From NCBI RefSeq assembly GCF_001017575.1, contig NZ_CP011372.1:1426001-1490000 (forward strand): DNA of 64,000 nt, in the 5' to 3' direction. Source of the DNA: Campylobacter lari (GTDB lineage Bacteria > Campylobacterota > Campylobacteria > Campylobacterales > Campylobacteraceae). Positions 30,868-41,619 of this stretch are shown here, one piece after another; within the stretch, counting starts at the first letter, position 1, and every line of letters begins with the position of its first letter. The notes below the pieces were generated by a model, which saw only the letters and a list, made by a program, of their open reading frames with translations, was not told the origin of the DNA and ran no database searches. Position numbers and translations under genes: made by a program.

Positions 30868-30976
30868 AATATTTTCCCTTTTTAAATAAAATTTTTTGAT
30901 AATATACCAAAATTTTCCTTATCACTTTATATAAAAATAAAAATATGTTAAAATTTTAATTTTTGATGGAGAAAAA

Positions 30977-31549
30977 ATGCAAGAAAAATTTGAACAATCA
31001 GTAAAAAATATGTTAGAAATTATCGGGGAAAATCCACAAAGAGAAGGACTTTTAAAAACCCCTACAAGAGTTTTTAAGGCTTTTGAATTTTTAAATAGTG
31101 GCTATAAACAAGATCCAAAACAAATACTAAATGATGCCTTATTTGAAAGCTCAAACAATGAAATGGTTTTAGTAAGAGATATAGAATTTTATAGTCTTTG
31201 TGAACATCATCTTTTGCCTTTTTTTGGGCGCGTGCATGTTGCGTATATACCAGATAAAAAAGTCGTAGGACTTAGTAAAATTCCACGCCTTGTAGAAGTT
31301 TTTGCAAGACGCTTACAAATTCAAGAACAACTCACAGAGCAAATCGCAGAAGCACTAATGGAACATGTAGGTGCAAAAGGCGTTGGGGTGGTTATTGAAG
31401 CAAGACATATGTGTGTTGAAATGCGTGGGGTACAAAAGGCAAATTCTACTACTAGCACTTCAGCATTAAGAGGTAGCTTTTTAAAAAGTGAAAAAACAAG
31501 AAAAGAATTTTTTACCTTAATTAACTCAGCAAAACAGGTTAGATTTTAA
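30977..31549 (+). CDS. folE: GTP cyclohydrolase I
   Basis: The 190-residue enzyme opens the folate pathway by converting GTP to dihydroneopterin triphosphate. The zinc and active-site motif [20 protein letters not shown] is present, as is the C-terminal [17 protein letters not shown]. The ATG follows GGAGAAAAA. Its stop overlaps the fliI start by one base (TAATG). Confidence 0.97.
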   Translation: MQEKFEQSVKNMLEIIGENPQREGLLKTPTRVFKAFEFLNSGYKQDPKQILNDALFESSNNEMVLVRDIEFYSLCEHHLLPFFGRVHVAYIPDKKVVGLSKIPRLVEVFARRLQIQEQLTEQIAEALMEHVGAKGVGVVIEARHMCVEMRGVQKANSTTSTSALRGSFLKSEKTRKEFFTLINSAKQVRF

Positions 31550-32860
31550 TGGGTTTAGAAAAACTTCGTAGCAAAATTGCTTCACAAAATCTTGCTAGTG
31601 TTTTTGGACAAATAACTAAAATTTCAAGCACTAGCATAGAAATAAATGGCTTAAAAACCAGCATAGGTGATATTATTAAAATAGTTTCTAGTGAGGATGA
31701 GAACAAAGAAGCTATGGCTATGGTAGTAGAAGTAGATGAAAATTTAAGCTATTTAAGTCCTTTTGGTTTTGTGGAAGGTTTTAAAATAGGCGATCGTGCT
31801 TTTATTAACGATGCGGGTATGCAAATAGGAGTTAGTGATGAACTTTTAGGAAGAGTGGTTGATCCTTTTATGCGACCAAAAGATGGTAAAGGACCTATTG
31901 AAGCAAGTAAATTTATGCCTATTATGCGCGCACCTATTGATGCGATGAAACGAGGTTTAATAGAGGAAGTTTTTCCAGTAGGTGTTAAAACAATAGATGC
32001 GCTTTTAACTTGCGGGGTAGGACAAAAGCTTGGGATTTTTGCAGGAAGCGGGGTAGGAAAATCAACCCTTATGGGTATGATAGTAAAAAATTCCAAAGCT
32101 CCCATCAAAGTCATAGCTTTAATCGGGGAGCGTGGCAGGGAAATTCCTGAATTTATACAAAAAAAATCTTGGTGGTAAACTTGATGATACTGTCATAATC
32201 GTTGCAACAAGTGATGATAGCGCGCTGATGAGAAAATACGGAGCATTTTGCGCTATGAGTGTGGCAGAGTATTTTAAAGAACAAGGCAAAGATGTGTTAT
32301 TTATCATGGATAGCGTAACGCGTTTTGCTATGGCTCAAAGAGAAATAGGCCTAGCTCTAGGTGAGCCTCCTACAACAAAAGGTTACCCACCAAGTGTTTT
32401 AAGTCTTTTACCTCAGCTTATGGAACGCGCAGGAAAAGAAGAAGGCAAAGGTACTATAACAGCTTTTTTTACCGTTTTAGTTGATGGAGATGATATGAGT
32501 GATCCAATAGCTGATCAAAGCAGATCAATACTTGATGGACATATAGTACTTAGTCGCGAACTCACTGACTTTGGAATTTATCCACCTATAAATATACAAA
32601 ATTCAGCCTCAAGGGTTATGGGGGATATTATTAGCGATGAACACAAGCTAGCTGCTAGAAAATTTAAGCGTTTAAATTCCTTACTTAAAGAAAATGAAGT
32701 TTTACTTAGAATTGGTGCTTATCAAAAAGGCACTGATAAAGAACTCGATCAAGCCATTGCTAAAAAAGACTTTATGCAACAATTTCTAAGTCAAAATCCT
32801 GAAGAAAGTTTTGAATTTGAAGATACGATTAATATGCTTAAGATGATTGATATGCAATAA
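31549..32860 (+). pseudogene. fliI: Flagellar export ATPase FliI, frameshifted
   Basis: Two frames make one FliI. The first (31549-32178) has the F1-ATPase-like N-terminal barrel and Walker A FAGSGVGKSTLMGMIV, and ends ALIGERGREIPEFIQKKSWW. The second continues KNLGGKLDDTVIIVATSDDS, then Walker B DVLFIMDSVTRFAMAQREIG and GYPPSVLSLLPQLMERAG to 32860. A run of eight A (32159-32166) sits at the junction, and seven A would give one frame of 436 residues, normal for FliI. FliI powers flagellar type III export, so if the frameshift is real the cell should be poorly motile unless the ribosome slips. No other copy is in the window. Confidence 0.92.
32159..32166. repeat. A8 homopolymer at the fliI frameshift
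   Basis: Eight A end the first fliI frame 4 codons later; removing one restores ...IQKNLGGKLDD. Loss or gain of one base here would switch fliI on or off. Confidence 0.85.
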
Positions 32861-32861
32861 T

Positions 32862-32877
32862 TGGAATGATTTTTGCT
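32862..32877 (+). promoter_or_regulatory. Sigma-54 promoter (-24/-12)
   Basis: TTGGAATGATTTTTGCTTTT has GG at 32863-32864 and GC at 32875-32876, exactly ten bases apart, with the TTGC form of the -12 box. It lies 37 bp upstream of the next start codon. In Campylobacter sigma-54 controls middle flagellar genes. Confidence 0.75.
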
Positions 32878-32913
32878 TTTTTATGATAAAAAGTCATGAA
32901 AAAAGGATGGATC

Positions 32914-33402
32914 ATGTCAAATGTAGCATTTTTAGATCATCAACAAAACCTAGGTTTAAAATATACTGATATTTGTCAAAATATTTTTGAAAGAGAAATC
33001 TTTACACATATGTTTTTAGAGTGTGTAAGCTTTGTTTTACTAGAAGATAAAGCTAAGTTAAAATACTTAAAGATTATTAATTCAAAAGAAGAATTTATCG
33101 TTGAGTTTAAAATCAATAATCAAAAAAAATCTTTTATTATCAATGATAAAAAAAGCTTGAATGCAGAATTTAGTGCAAAAAGAATGACTCAAGATGAGTA
33201 TGAAAGAGAAATAGCTAGAATTTATCAAATAGAAAGATATTTAAAAACACAAAGCAATCTTCAAAATTTTTCTAGCGAGATTAGCACTACCATGAAAAAT
33301 CTTTTTAAAGATATGGATGAGTTTAAAAACTATATCGATATGCTTGAAGCAAAAGAAAACACTCACAATCACTACTTATCAAAAATTTACAATATAGCTT
33401 AA
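32914..33402 (+). CDS. Hypothetical protein, probable flagellar-regulon member
   Basis: About 162 residues, not recognised. The ATG at 32914 is chosen because AAAGGA lies six bases upstream; an in-frame ATG at 32896 has no such site. The protein is soluble, with no signal peptide. The middle is basic, and the C-terminal third (TQDEYEREIARIYQIERYL to the end) is probably helical and coiled. A sigma-54 promoter directly precedes it and it follows fliI, which suggests a role in flagellum assembly or a co-regulated effector. That is inference from the promoter and place only. Confidence 0.65.
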   Translation: MSNVAFLDHQQNLGLKYTDICQNIFEREIFTHMFLECVSFVLLEDKAKLKYLKIINSKEEFIVEFKINNQKKSFIINDKKSLNAEFSAKRMTQDEYEREIARIYQIERYLKTQSNLQNFSSEISTTMKNLFKDMDEFKNYIDMLEAKENTHNHYLSKIYNIA

Positions 33403-33417
33403 TATTAACCAAACTTT

Positions 33418-33425
33418 GCCGATAA
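33418..33425 (+). promoter_or_regulatory. Sigma-28 (FliA) -10 element
   Basis: GCCGATAA is the full sigma-28 -10 consensus and lies 30 bp upstream of the small ORF start. The -35 region (TTAATATT) fits only partly. Confidence 0.6.
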
Positions 33426-33455
33426 TATTACTAATCCAAACAAAAGGAGTATGTT

Positions 33456-33635
33456 ATGGGCGAAGTTACTAACAATCAAGCAAGTTTAATGCTTAACATT
33501 GCAACTACTATGATGAAAAAAACCATAGAAGCCAATGAAAATGCAGTAATGCAAGTACTTGAAGGCGTAAATGCAAACCCTGCTCCAACTACTACTCCTA
33601 GCACTAGTTCAGGATTGCTTGACATTTACGCTTAA
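33456..33635 (+). CDS. Small YjfB-like putative motility protein
   Basis: A 59-residue protein, MGEVTNNQASLMLNIATTMM at the start, helical, then a Pro/Thr/Ser-rich stretch (NPAPTTTPSTSSG) and the ending LLDIYA. The pattern of a short helix with N-x-A-x-x-x-V-M followed by LLDIYA resembles the YjfB family of putative motility proteins. The ATG has AAAGGAG upstream; an out-of-frame ATG lies five bases before. The sigma-28 element and flagellar neighbours support expression as a late flagellar gene. Confidence 0.65.
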   Translation: MGEVTNNQASLMLNIATTMMKKTIEANENAVMQVLEGVNANPAPTTTPSTSSGLLDIYA

Positions 33636-33659
33636 TTTTTCTCTTCGATTCAAAAATTT

Positions 33660-33676
33660 TGGCATAGCTTTTGCTT
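33660..33676 (+). promoter_or_regulatory. Sigma-54 promoter (-24/-12)
   Basis: TTGGCATAGCTTTTGCTTTT has GG at 33661-33662 and GC at 33673-33674, ten bases apart, close to the consensus TGGCAC-N5-TTGCW. It lies about 38 bp upstream of the next start codon. Confidence 0.75.
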
Positions 33677-33712
33677 TTTTAAAGCTAAGCAATATTTTTG
33701 AAGAGAAGAGTT

Positions 33713-34858
33713 ATGTTTGTAAATTCTAATGTTAATCCGTATCAGAATTTTGCAAATTATCCTTTTGCAAAAACTGGACACGCAGAAGAAAAAAAAGAAA
33801 ATACCAATATTAAAAGTGATTTACTTGATATAAAAGGTTCTAATTTAGATTATAAAGTAACTTATGCAAGTGAATTTGGTTTTAGAATCAATGAGCAAGG
33901 TTTTTTTGAAAAAGATCTTAATAAAACAGCTGCTTTACCTCTTGATTATGATATTAATATAAAAAGTATAAGAGAAATTTCAAAACAACTTATAAAGCTT
34001 GATGAGAATTTAAACTATAACAAAATAGACTTGCCAAGACTTTTAAACACTTATCACAATACACTAAAAACTATAAATCCACAGTTTCAAAACAATGACA
34101 ATGATTTTTTAAGTAAAACACAAATTTCTGAGTTAAATCAAGGTTATAGCTATACTTATGAAGGAAAAATTTTAAAAGTTTATGAAAATGCTAAAAGTTT
34201 ACAAAATGCAAAAGAAACAAATAAAAATTTAAACACCTTAATGCTTGATAATAAAATAGGAGATTTTGCATTCAATGCAAGCATTGAAAACACAGCTAGC
34301 AATCCTATTATCAAACCTTATTTAAACCGTCAAGGCGCAGTTTCTAAAAGTGGATTATTGCTTAATTATATTTATCATGATTTAAAAGAACAAAATCATC
34401 AAAAGGCTAATTTCTTTTTATCTCCTATTGAGTTAGATATATCTTCTAATGTAAATTTTCAAAAACTCATGAGAGGTCAAATGAGTATACAAGATTATCT
34501 AAGTGAAAGCAATAAAGAGAAAATGAGTTTTGATTTGTACTTACATATTAATGGGGTAGATAAAAACAACACTTCAGAAGATAAGCTTTCAGTTTTCTTT
34601 CAACAATACATCAACTATCAACACAGTATCAACATGCAAGAATTTGCCAATTCAAGTTCTATTTATAGTCTTTATAGCGAGCAAATTAGTAAAGATTTTG
34701 AAGCTTTAAAAAAAGAGTTCAATCAAAATGATTCTAATATCGATCTTGAAAAAATAAACACCCAAAAAGAACTTTTAGATACTCAATTTTTAGAAAATCG
34801 CAAAAGACAAGCAAGTATTAATAAAATTTTACACTCTTATTTAAATGCTATGGCTTAA
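33713..34858 (+). CDS. Hypothetical protein under sigma-54 control
   Basis: About 381 residues, not recognised. The ATG at 33713 follows GAAGAGAAGAG; a TTG at 33698 is less likely. It begins MFVNSNVNPYQNFANYPFAK, has no signal peptide or membrane segment, and is rich in Asn, Lys and Ser. The C-terminal 100 residues (from about FFQQYINYQHSINMQEF) are helical. C. jejuni has a sigma-54-dependent gene of unknown function near iscS/nifU (Cj0243c), and this could be its counterpart, but I can only compare from memory. An inverted repeat AACTTGTGC / GCACAAGTT at 34858-34899 follows the stop with a long loop. Confidence 0.65.
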   Translation: MFVNSNVNPYQNFANYPFAKTGHAEEKKENTNIKSDLLDIKGSNLDYKVTYASEFGFRINEQGFFEKDLNKTAALPLDYDINIKSIREISKQLIKLDENLNYNKIDLPRLLNTYHNTLKTINPQFQNNDNDFLSKTQISELNQGYSYTYEGKILKVYENAKSLQNAKETNKNLNTLMLDNKIGDFAFNASIENTASNPIIKPYLNRQGAVSKSGLLLNYIYHDLKEQNHQKANFFLSPIELDISSNVNFQKLMRGQMSIQDYLSESNKEKMSFDLYLHINGVDKNNTSEDKLSVFFQQYINYQHSINMQEFANSSSIYSLYSEQISKDFEALKKEFNQNDSNIDLEKINTQKELLDTQFLENRKRQASINKILHSYLNAMA

Positions 34859-34970
34859 ACTTGTGCTAAAATAATAACAAAAATTTTTGCACAAGTTAAA
34901 AACTTACTTGATTTAATATTAAATTTAATATTTTAGTGTATATTAACAAAAAAGATAAAAATTATCCTAA

Positions 34971-36164
<1,194 letters not shown>

Positions 36165-36174
36165 AGGATAAAAA

Positions 36175-37146
36175 ATGGCAAAGAATAATTTAATTGGCGG
36201 ATCAATTTGGGATGAGTATTCTCAAAAAGTACAAGATAGAATGAATAACCCTCAACATATGGGCGAATTCACACAAGAAGATGCACAAAAAGCAAATGCA
36301 AAACTTATTGTTGCAGATTTTGGAGCTGAAAGCTGTGGTGATGCGGTTAGGCTTTATTGGTTAGTAGATGAAAAAACTGATAAAATCATTGATGCTAAAT
36401 TTAAAAGCTTTGGCTGTGGTACAGCAATAGCAAGTAGTGATACTATGGTTGATCTTTGTATAGGTAAAACCGTAGATGAGGCTGTAAAAATTACAAATTT
36501 AGATGTTGAATTTGCTATGAGAGATAACCCTGAAACTCCTGCAGTTCCACCGCAAAAAATGCACTGTTCGGTTATGGCTTATGATGTTATCAAACAAGCT
36601 GCAGCGCATTATAAAGGTGTTAATCCTGAAGATTTTGAAGATCAAATTATAGTTTGTGAGTGTGCTAGGGTAAGCCTTGGAACCATCAAAGAAGTAATCA
36701 AACTAAATGATTTACATACAGTAGAAGAAATCACGCAATTTACCAAAGCAGGTGCTTTTTGTAAATCTTGTGTTAAGCCTGGAGGACATGAGAAAAAAGA
36801 TTATTACCTTGTAGATATTTTAGCTGAAACTAGGGCTGAAATGGAAAGAGAAAAGCTAAAAGATCAAAGCAAAGCCGATATTGCTTTTGATGATATGACC
36901 ATGGTTAAACAACTAAAAGCAGTAGAGGCTGTTTTAGATAGCGATGTGCGTCCTATGTTACACGGTGATGGTGGAGATTTGGAAGTAATTGATATTCAAA
37001 AAAGTGATAATAAAAACATAGATATTTACATACGCTATCTTGGAGCATGTAGTGGCTGTTCAAGCGGGAGCGGTGCAACCTTATATGCTATAGAAAATAT
37101 TTTGCAAGAAGAACTTAGCCCAAATATACGCGTTATACCTGTTTAA
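36175..37146 (+). CDS. nifU: NifU-type Fe-S cluster scaffold
   Basis: The 323-residue protein has the three-part NifU layout. The N-terminal IscU-like domain has cysteines in GAESCGDAV, FGCGTAIAS and MHCSVMAYD. A central [2Fe-2S] ferredoxin-like domain has VCECARVSLGTI and FCKSCVKPGGHE. The C-terminal Nfu domain has GDGGDLEVIDI and LGACSGCSSGSG. Clusters are built on it with sulfur from IscS, the upstream gene. A terminator follows. Confidence 0.96.
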   Translation: MAKNNLIGGSIWDEYSQKVQDRMNNPQHMGEFTQEDAQKANAKLIVADFGAESCGDAVRLYWLVDEKTDKIIDAKFKSFGCGTAIASSDTMVDLCIGKTVDEAVKITNLDVEFAMRDNPETPAVPPQKMHCSVMAYDVIKQAAAHYKGVNPEDFEDQIIVCECARVSLGTIKEVIKLNDLHTVEEITQFTKAGAFCKSCVKPGGHEKKDYYLVDILAETRAEMEREKLKDQSKADIAFDDMTMVKQLKAVEAVLDSDVRPMLHGDGGDLEVIDIQKSDNKNIDIYIRYLGACSGCSSGSGATLYAIENILQEELSPNIRVIPV

Positions 37147-37172
37147 GCAGTTTTTCTGCTTAAACTTTTAAA
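37141..37172 (+). terminator. Intrinsic terminator after nifU
   Basis: GTTTAAGCAG and CTGCTTAAAC form a ten-pair stem around a short T-rich loop, followed by TTTTAAATTT. The stem includes the nifU stop codon. Confidence 0.7.
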
Positions 37173-37228
37173 TTTAAAGCCTTTTTATGTTAAAATAACA
37201 TATTAATAAAAAATTAAAAAGGCTATTT

Positions 37229-38389
37229 ATGCAAAGACTTCAAACCTTTGTTAAAAGCGAAACTTTTCCCGGTGTTTTGCTTATATTTTTTACCGTACTT
37301 GCACTCATTTTACAAAATAGTTCTTTAACGGATCAATATACCAATTTTTTAAATATTCCTTTTGGATTTCAAGCAGGAAGTTTAGAAATTTTTAAACCTT
37401 TACTTTTGTGGATTAATGATGGTCTTATTGCAATTTTTTTCTTCGCCATAGGACTTGAATTAAAATATGAAATAACAAGAGGTCAGCTCAACAGCATAAA
37501 AGCCATGTCTTTACCTGTATTTGCTGCACTTGGTGGTATGATAGTACCTGCTTTAATTTTTGCATTTTTTAATTATAAAGATCCTTTTGCTTTACAAGGT
37601 TGGGCTATACCAACTGCTACTGATGTGGCCTTTGCAGTTGGAATTTTAATGCTTTTAGGTAAAAAAGTACCTACTTCTTTAAAATTATTCTTACTTTCTT
37701 TGGCTATTTTTGATGATTTGGGCGCAATTATTGTAATTGCTTTATTTTATACAAGTGAACTTTCAGTTTTTGCTATGATTGCTGCTTTGGTGTGTATTTT
37801 AGCACTTTATTTGCTAAATCATTTCCACGCTACCAAAAAATCTTTTTATATCATCATAGCTATAGTATTTTGGATAAGTATGTTAAAAAGTGGGGTGCAT
37901 GCAACTTTAGCAGGCGTGATTACTGCTTTATTTATACCACTTCAAACAAAAAGTGGTGAGTCTTTTTTAAAAGAAATAGAACATGACTTAGCGCCTTGGG
38001 TGAGTTATTTTATCTTGCCTATTTTTGCTTTTGCGAATGCGGGAGTTGATTTAAAAGATATGGATCCAAGTTTTATGTTTTCTTCGGTTAGCTTAGGTAT
38101 TATTTTAGGATTATTTTTAGGAAAACAAATTGGGGTATTTTTATTTTCATATATTAGTATAAAACTAGGACTAGCAAAACTTCCACAAAATGTTAATTTC
38201 AAACAACTTTACGGGGTTTGTATACTCACAGGTATAGGTTTTACTATGAGCTTTTTTATAGATGGCTTAGCTTATCAAAATAGTGATATTTTTGCATATT
38301 CTGATAAATTAGCTATTTTAGTAGCTTCGTTATTAAGTGCCATAGTTGGATATGTTTATTTAAAACTTATTTATAGCTTTAAAAAATGA
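37229..38389 (+). CDS. nhaA1: Na+/H+ antiporter NhaA, first copy
   Basis: The 386-residue inner-membrane antiporter has about 12 helices. The conserved ion-binding pair is visible in [13 protein letters not shown] and [29 protein letters not shown] and [14 protein letters not shown] are further family blocks. It exports sodium in exchange for protons. It overlaps the second copy by four bases (ATGA), so both are made together. Confidence 0.96.
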   Translation: MQRLQTFVKSETFPGVLLIFFTVLALILQNSSLTDQYTNFLNIPFGFQAGSLEIFKPLLLWINDGLIAIFFFAIGLELKYEITRGQLNSIKAMSLPVFAALGGMIVPALIFAFFNYKDPFALQGWAIPTATDVAFAVGILMLLGKKVPTSLKLFLLSLAIFDDLGAIIVIALFYTSELSVFAMIAALVCILALYLLNHFHATKKSFYIIIAIVFWISMLKSGVHATLAGVITALFIPLQTKSGESFLKEIEHDLAPWVSYFILPIFAFANAGVDLKDMDPSFMFSSVSLGIILGLFLGKQIGVFLFSYISIKLGLAKLPQNVNFKQLYGVCILTGIGFTMSFFIDGLAYQNSDIFAYSDKLAILVASLLSAIVGYVYLKLIYSFKK

Positions 38390-39540
38390 AACTAAAACAA
38401 TTCCAAAACTTTTTATCGCTTGAAATTTTAGGAGGATTGTTGCTTTTATTAGCAACAATCTTTGCCTTGCTACTTAAAAATAGTCCTTATGGGCAACACT
38501 ATATGGACTTTTTAAGTGTAGAAATGGGTGTAAAGGTAGGCACTTGGGAACTTTTTAAGCCTTCTTTATTGTGGATTAACGATGGTCTTATTGCAATCTT
38601 TTTCTTCGCCATAGGACTTGAATTAAAAAAAGAATTTGTTCAAGGGGAATTTAAAACTCTTAGCAATATTACCCTACCCTTAATGGCTGCTATAGGTGGT
38701 ATAGTTGTACCTGCTTTAATATTTTGTGCTATCAATTTTAACGATGCTTATGTTTTAAAAGGCTGGGCTATACCTACTGCAACTGATACTGCATTTGCTC
38801 TAGTTATACTTGCAATGCTAAAACAACGTATACCAAGTTCTTTAAAAATATTCTTAGTATCTTTAGCGATTTTTGATGATGTAGGAGCTATTTTAATCAT
38901 TGCTATTTTTTACACAGGAGAGCTTTCCACTTTAGCTTTTTTTGTTGCCTTTTGCTGTATTGTAGGTTTATTTTTACTTAATCGTTTGGGTAATGAAAGA
39001 AAATCATTTTATTATATACTCGGCGCATTACTTTGGCTTAGTGTGTTAAAAAGTGGAGTACATGCAACTTTAGCAGGTATCATTACGGCTTTATTTATAC
39101 CTGTAAATACAAAAAACAACCATGGCCTATTAGAAGAAATTGAGCATGGTTTAAAATTTTGGATAGCTTTTATAATACTACCACTTTTTGCTTTTGCGAA
39201 CGCAGGGGTTGATCTTTCAAAAATTGAAGCACATATGTTATTTAGTGGTGTAAGTGTAGGAATTTTCTTGGGCTTATTTGTTGGAAAACAACTAGGTGTA
39301 TTTGGCTTTGCTTATATGGCAATCAAACTTAAACTTGCAAAACTGCCAAAAGATGCTAATTTTAAACAACTCTATGGAGTTTGCATACTCACAGGTATAG
39401 GTTTTACCATGAGCTTTTTTATAGACGCTCTTGCTTACGAGGTAAGCGATATATTTAATTTTGTGGATAATTTTGCTATTTTACTAGCTTCCTTAGCTTC
39501 TGGTGTTTTTGGCTATTTTTATCTACGTTTTGTAAAATAA
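38386..39540 (+). CDS. nhaA2: Na+/H+ antiporter NhaA, second copy
   Basis: The 384-residue paralogue of the upstream gene has the same blocks ([46 protein letters not shown]). DVAFAVG in copy one is DTAFALV here, so the two may differ in pH response or rate. Tandem nhaA genes are also known in C. jejuni (Cj1655c and Cj1654c, from memory). Confidence 0.96.
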   Translation: MKLKQFQNFLSLEILGGLLLLLATIFALLLKNSPYGQHYMDFLSVEMGVKVGTWELFKPSLLWINDGLIAIFFFAIGLELKKEFVQGEFKTLSNITLPLMAAIGGIVVPALIFCAINFNDAYVLKGWAIPTATDTAFALVILAMLKQRIPSSLKIFLVSLAIFDDVGAILIIAIFYTGELSTLAFFVAFCCIVGLFLLNRLGNERKSFYYILGALLWLSVLKSGVHATLAGIITALFIPVNTKNNHGLLEEIEHGLKFWIAFIILPLFAFANAGVDLSKIEAHMLFSGVSVGIFLGLFVGKQLGVFGFAYMAIKLKLAKLPKDANFKQLYGVCILTGIGFTMSFFIDALAYEVSDIFNFVDNFAILLASLASGVFGYFYLRFVK

Positions 39541-39594
39541 TTAAGCTTTTTTTAAATTAAATAAGGTATAATTTCATTTCTTAATTTAATTTTT

Positions 39595-39669
39595 GGCCCA
39601 TTCGTCTAGCGGTTAGGACATCGCCCTTTCACGGCGGTAACACGAGTTCGAGTCTCGTATGGGTCACCA
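39595..39669 (+). tRNA. tRNA-Glu (TTC)
   Basis: A 75-nt cloverleaf begins GGCCCATTCGTCTAG, has anticodon TTC in CTTTCAC, T-loop GTTCGAGTC and an encoded CCA. It stands alone between nhaA2 and the TRIC gene. The next 190 bases hold nothing else recognised. Confidence 0.96.
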
Positions 39670-39859
39670 CTCTTTTAACTCCTAAATAAAAATAACATAA
39701 ACAATGGTTTAAATATTTAAGATTAATATAGATTTAATATATCAAATAAATATTCTAAAATAAAATATAAATAAACATTGCTTACTAGCAAAGCTCGCAG
39801 GGATTTTACAAAAACATTATAAATAACAAAACTTGCATTTTAAAATCTAAAAGATAAAT

Positions 39860-40486
39860 TTAACTTTCTCTATTCTCTCCATCCTTAAAAGAAAATATAG
39901 GTAAACTTAAACCATAATATATCGCTAAAAGTCTTGCTATGGTTCCTACAATCAATGAAGCAAGAATTACCCACAACTCATCTACGCCTAAAATATACAA
40001 TATATAATACAAAGCCCCTGTTAATATAGCAACACCCGCATAAATTTCTTTTTGAAATACAAGTGGTATCCTAGCACACAATATATCTCTTAATATCCCA
40101 CCAAATACACCAGTAATCACAGCTGAACTCACAGCCACTATAAAACCATACCCCATTTGTATTGCAATTTGTGCACCTAAAACACTAAAAACAACCAAAC
40201 CTATAGCATCTAAAATCAAAAAAAGTTTTTCAAGCCTTATAACATATTTAGCAATTTTTGTTGTAATCATAGCTGCAACACAAATTAAAATCACATACTC
40301 AGGAGTTTTAATCCAAGTTAGCGGATGATGATCAAGTAAAATATCTCTAATCGAACCTCCGCCAATAGCCGTTACCAAAGCTATAAATATCACTCCAAAA
40401 AGATCCATTTTATGCCTTCCTGCAGCAATAGCTCCTGTCATTGCATCAACAGTAATTCCGATAATATAAAGTATAGTTAAAAGCAT
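39860..40486 (-). CDS. TRIC/UPF0126 family membrane protein (YicG-like)
   Basis: The 208-residue protein has about seven membrane helices in two repeats. Each repeat has the family loop [10 protein letters not shown] and [16 protein letters not shown], the Gly-rich GGxxRD motif. Bacterial members have been described as trimeric cation channels or as glycine transporters (YicG), so the substrate is open. It lies downstream of the ATP-grasp-like gene but is separated from it by a terminator hairpin. Confidence 0.85.
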   Translation of the reverse strand: MLLTILYIIGITVDAMTGAIAAGRHKMDLFGVIFIALVTAIGGGSIRDILLDHHPLTWIKTPEYVILICVAAMITTKIAKYVIRLEKLFLILDAIGLVVFSVLGAQIAIQMGYGFIVAVSSAVITGVFGGILRDILCARIPLVFQKEIYAGVAILTGALYYILYILGVDELWVILASLIVGTIARLLAIYYGLSLPIFSFKDGENRES

Positions 40487-40498
40487 AATGAGTTTTTA

Positions 40499-40523
40499 AA
40501 AAACCCTTGTTAAAACAAGGGTT
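40499..40523 (-). terminator. Intrinsic terminator after the ATP-grasp-like gene
   Basis: In the minus sense AACCCTTGTT and AACAAGGGTT pair perfectly over ten bases with a two-base centre, followed by TTTTTT. It follows the stop codon at 40522. Confidence 0.75.
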
Positions 40524-41565
40524 AATTTTTACTTACGATATCAATGATATTTTGAGCTACTTTTTTAGCAATAGGCTCAACAAATTCAGCAGGAGAGGTA
40601 AATCCTACGCAAGAGCAGTTAATCTCACCTAAGACATATTTATCTTTACCATTTTCATCTGTATCTAAAATAAAATCAGCAGTCCAAATCAAAGGAATAT
40701 CATAATTTCCAAGTTTTGAACGAATTTCAGGTAAGGTTGCTAAAAACCAATCAACCAATCCTTGCCAATCTTTTGGCTCATCATATCTATATTTTGCACC
40801 TGAAAAAAGTGTAGCAGAGAATGCATCAGCACCTTCTGCAGGCTTTTTATGTACTACATAAATTGGAGTATGATAAAGCATTAAAATTCTAATTTCACCT
40901 TCTTTAATACGCGGTAAGAAAGTCATATCTACAAGCATACCATTATCACCTATAATGTATTGCTCACAAAAGTCCATAAACTCACCAAGTTCTCTTTCTT
41001 CTGTGTGATTATCTTTTGCTTCTGTGCATTTGATTTTTGCATTTAATGGCACGCTCACAGCTCCTGCTGGTAACTCATCTATCAATCTTACACGCCAAAT
41101 TCCCTCACCTGTTGAGCCACGATTTTGTTTTAAAACCCTCTCACCCTTTGCTAAAGTTTTTGGAAAACTTTCTTTAAAAGTTTTGATATCATAATACGCA
41201 TAAGTATCTTCAGGTACTAAAGCTGTTTTATTAAGCTTAGTAAGCGCATCTTTAGCGCCATATCCTATCATCGCATCAGGATGAGGCATACCTATAACAC
41301 CATTTGCGCAAAGTTTTCTAAGCATATCAAAATACTCATTTTCTTCTTTTAAATTTCCTGGGTTGATTCTAGAAACATAAGCATCAGCATTGTTTTTTAC
41401 ATATTCATAAATTTCATCTTTTTTCTCTACTTCAAAAAAGATAACCTCAGCATTCCAACCTTGTTCTTTTAAGGCATTTACCATAGGCATAGTATCTTTT
41501 CTATGACCATCCTCACCTTTATCACTACCACCTCTAACTTCAAAAAACACAATATTTTTTTTCAT
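40522..41565 (-). CDS. ATP-grasp-like protein of unknown function
   Basis: The 347-residue protein is cytoplasmic, with no membrane segment. The first 100 residues (FFEVRGGSDKGEDGHRKDT, then NALKEQGWNAEVIFFEV) look like a preATP-grasp Rossmann-type domain. The rest fits an ATP-grasp ligase: VLKQNRGSTGEGIWRVRL as the ATP loop and, near the C-terminus, LGEINCSCVGF as a metal-binding E-x-N. Similar proteins occur across Campylobacter as far as I recall, without a known reaction. Peptide-bond or glutathione-like ligation is the natural class. It is transcribed alone, closed by a terminator. Confidence 0.65.
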   Translation of the reverse strand: MKKNIVFFEVRGGSDKGEDGHRKDTMPMVNALKEQGWNAEVIFFEVEKKDEIYEYVKNNADAYVSRINPGNLKEENEYFDMLRKLCANGVIGMPHPDAMIGYGAKDALTKLNKTALVPEDTYAYYDIKTFKESFPKTLAKGERVLKQNRGSTGEGIWRVRLIDELPAGAVSVPLNAKIKCTEAKDNHTEERELGEFMDFCEQYIIGDNGMLVDMTFLPRIKEGEIRILMLYHTPIYVVHKKPAEGADAFSATLFSGAKYRYDEPKDWQGLVDWFLATLPEIRSKLGNYDIPLIWTADFILDTDENGKDKYVLGEINCSCVGFTSPAEFVEPIAKKVAQNIIDIVSKN

Positions 41566-41619
41566 ATTTCTCCCTTTTTAAAGATATTTTATCATCATAT
41601 CTAAATAAGTATTAAATTT

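Noticed and set aside
34858-34899. Terminator after the 381-residue hypothetical gene
   Set aside because: The nine-base inverted repeat has a loop of more than 20 bases and no T run, so I do not list it as a terminator.
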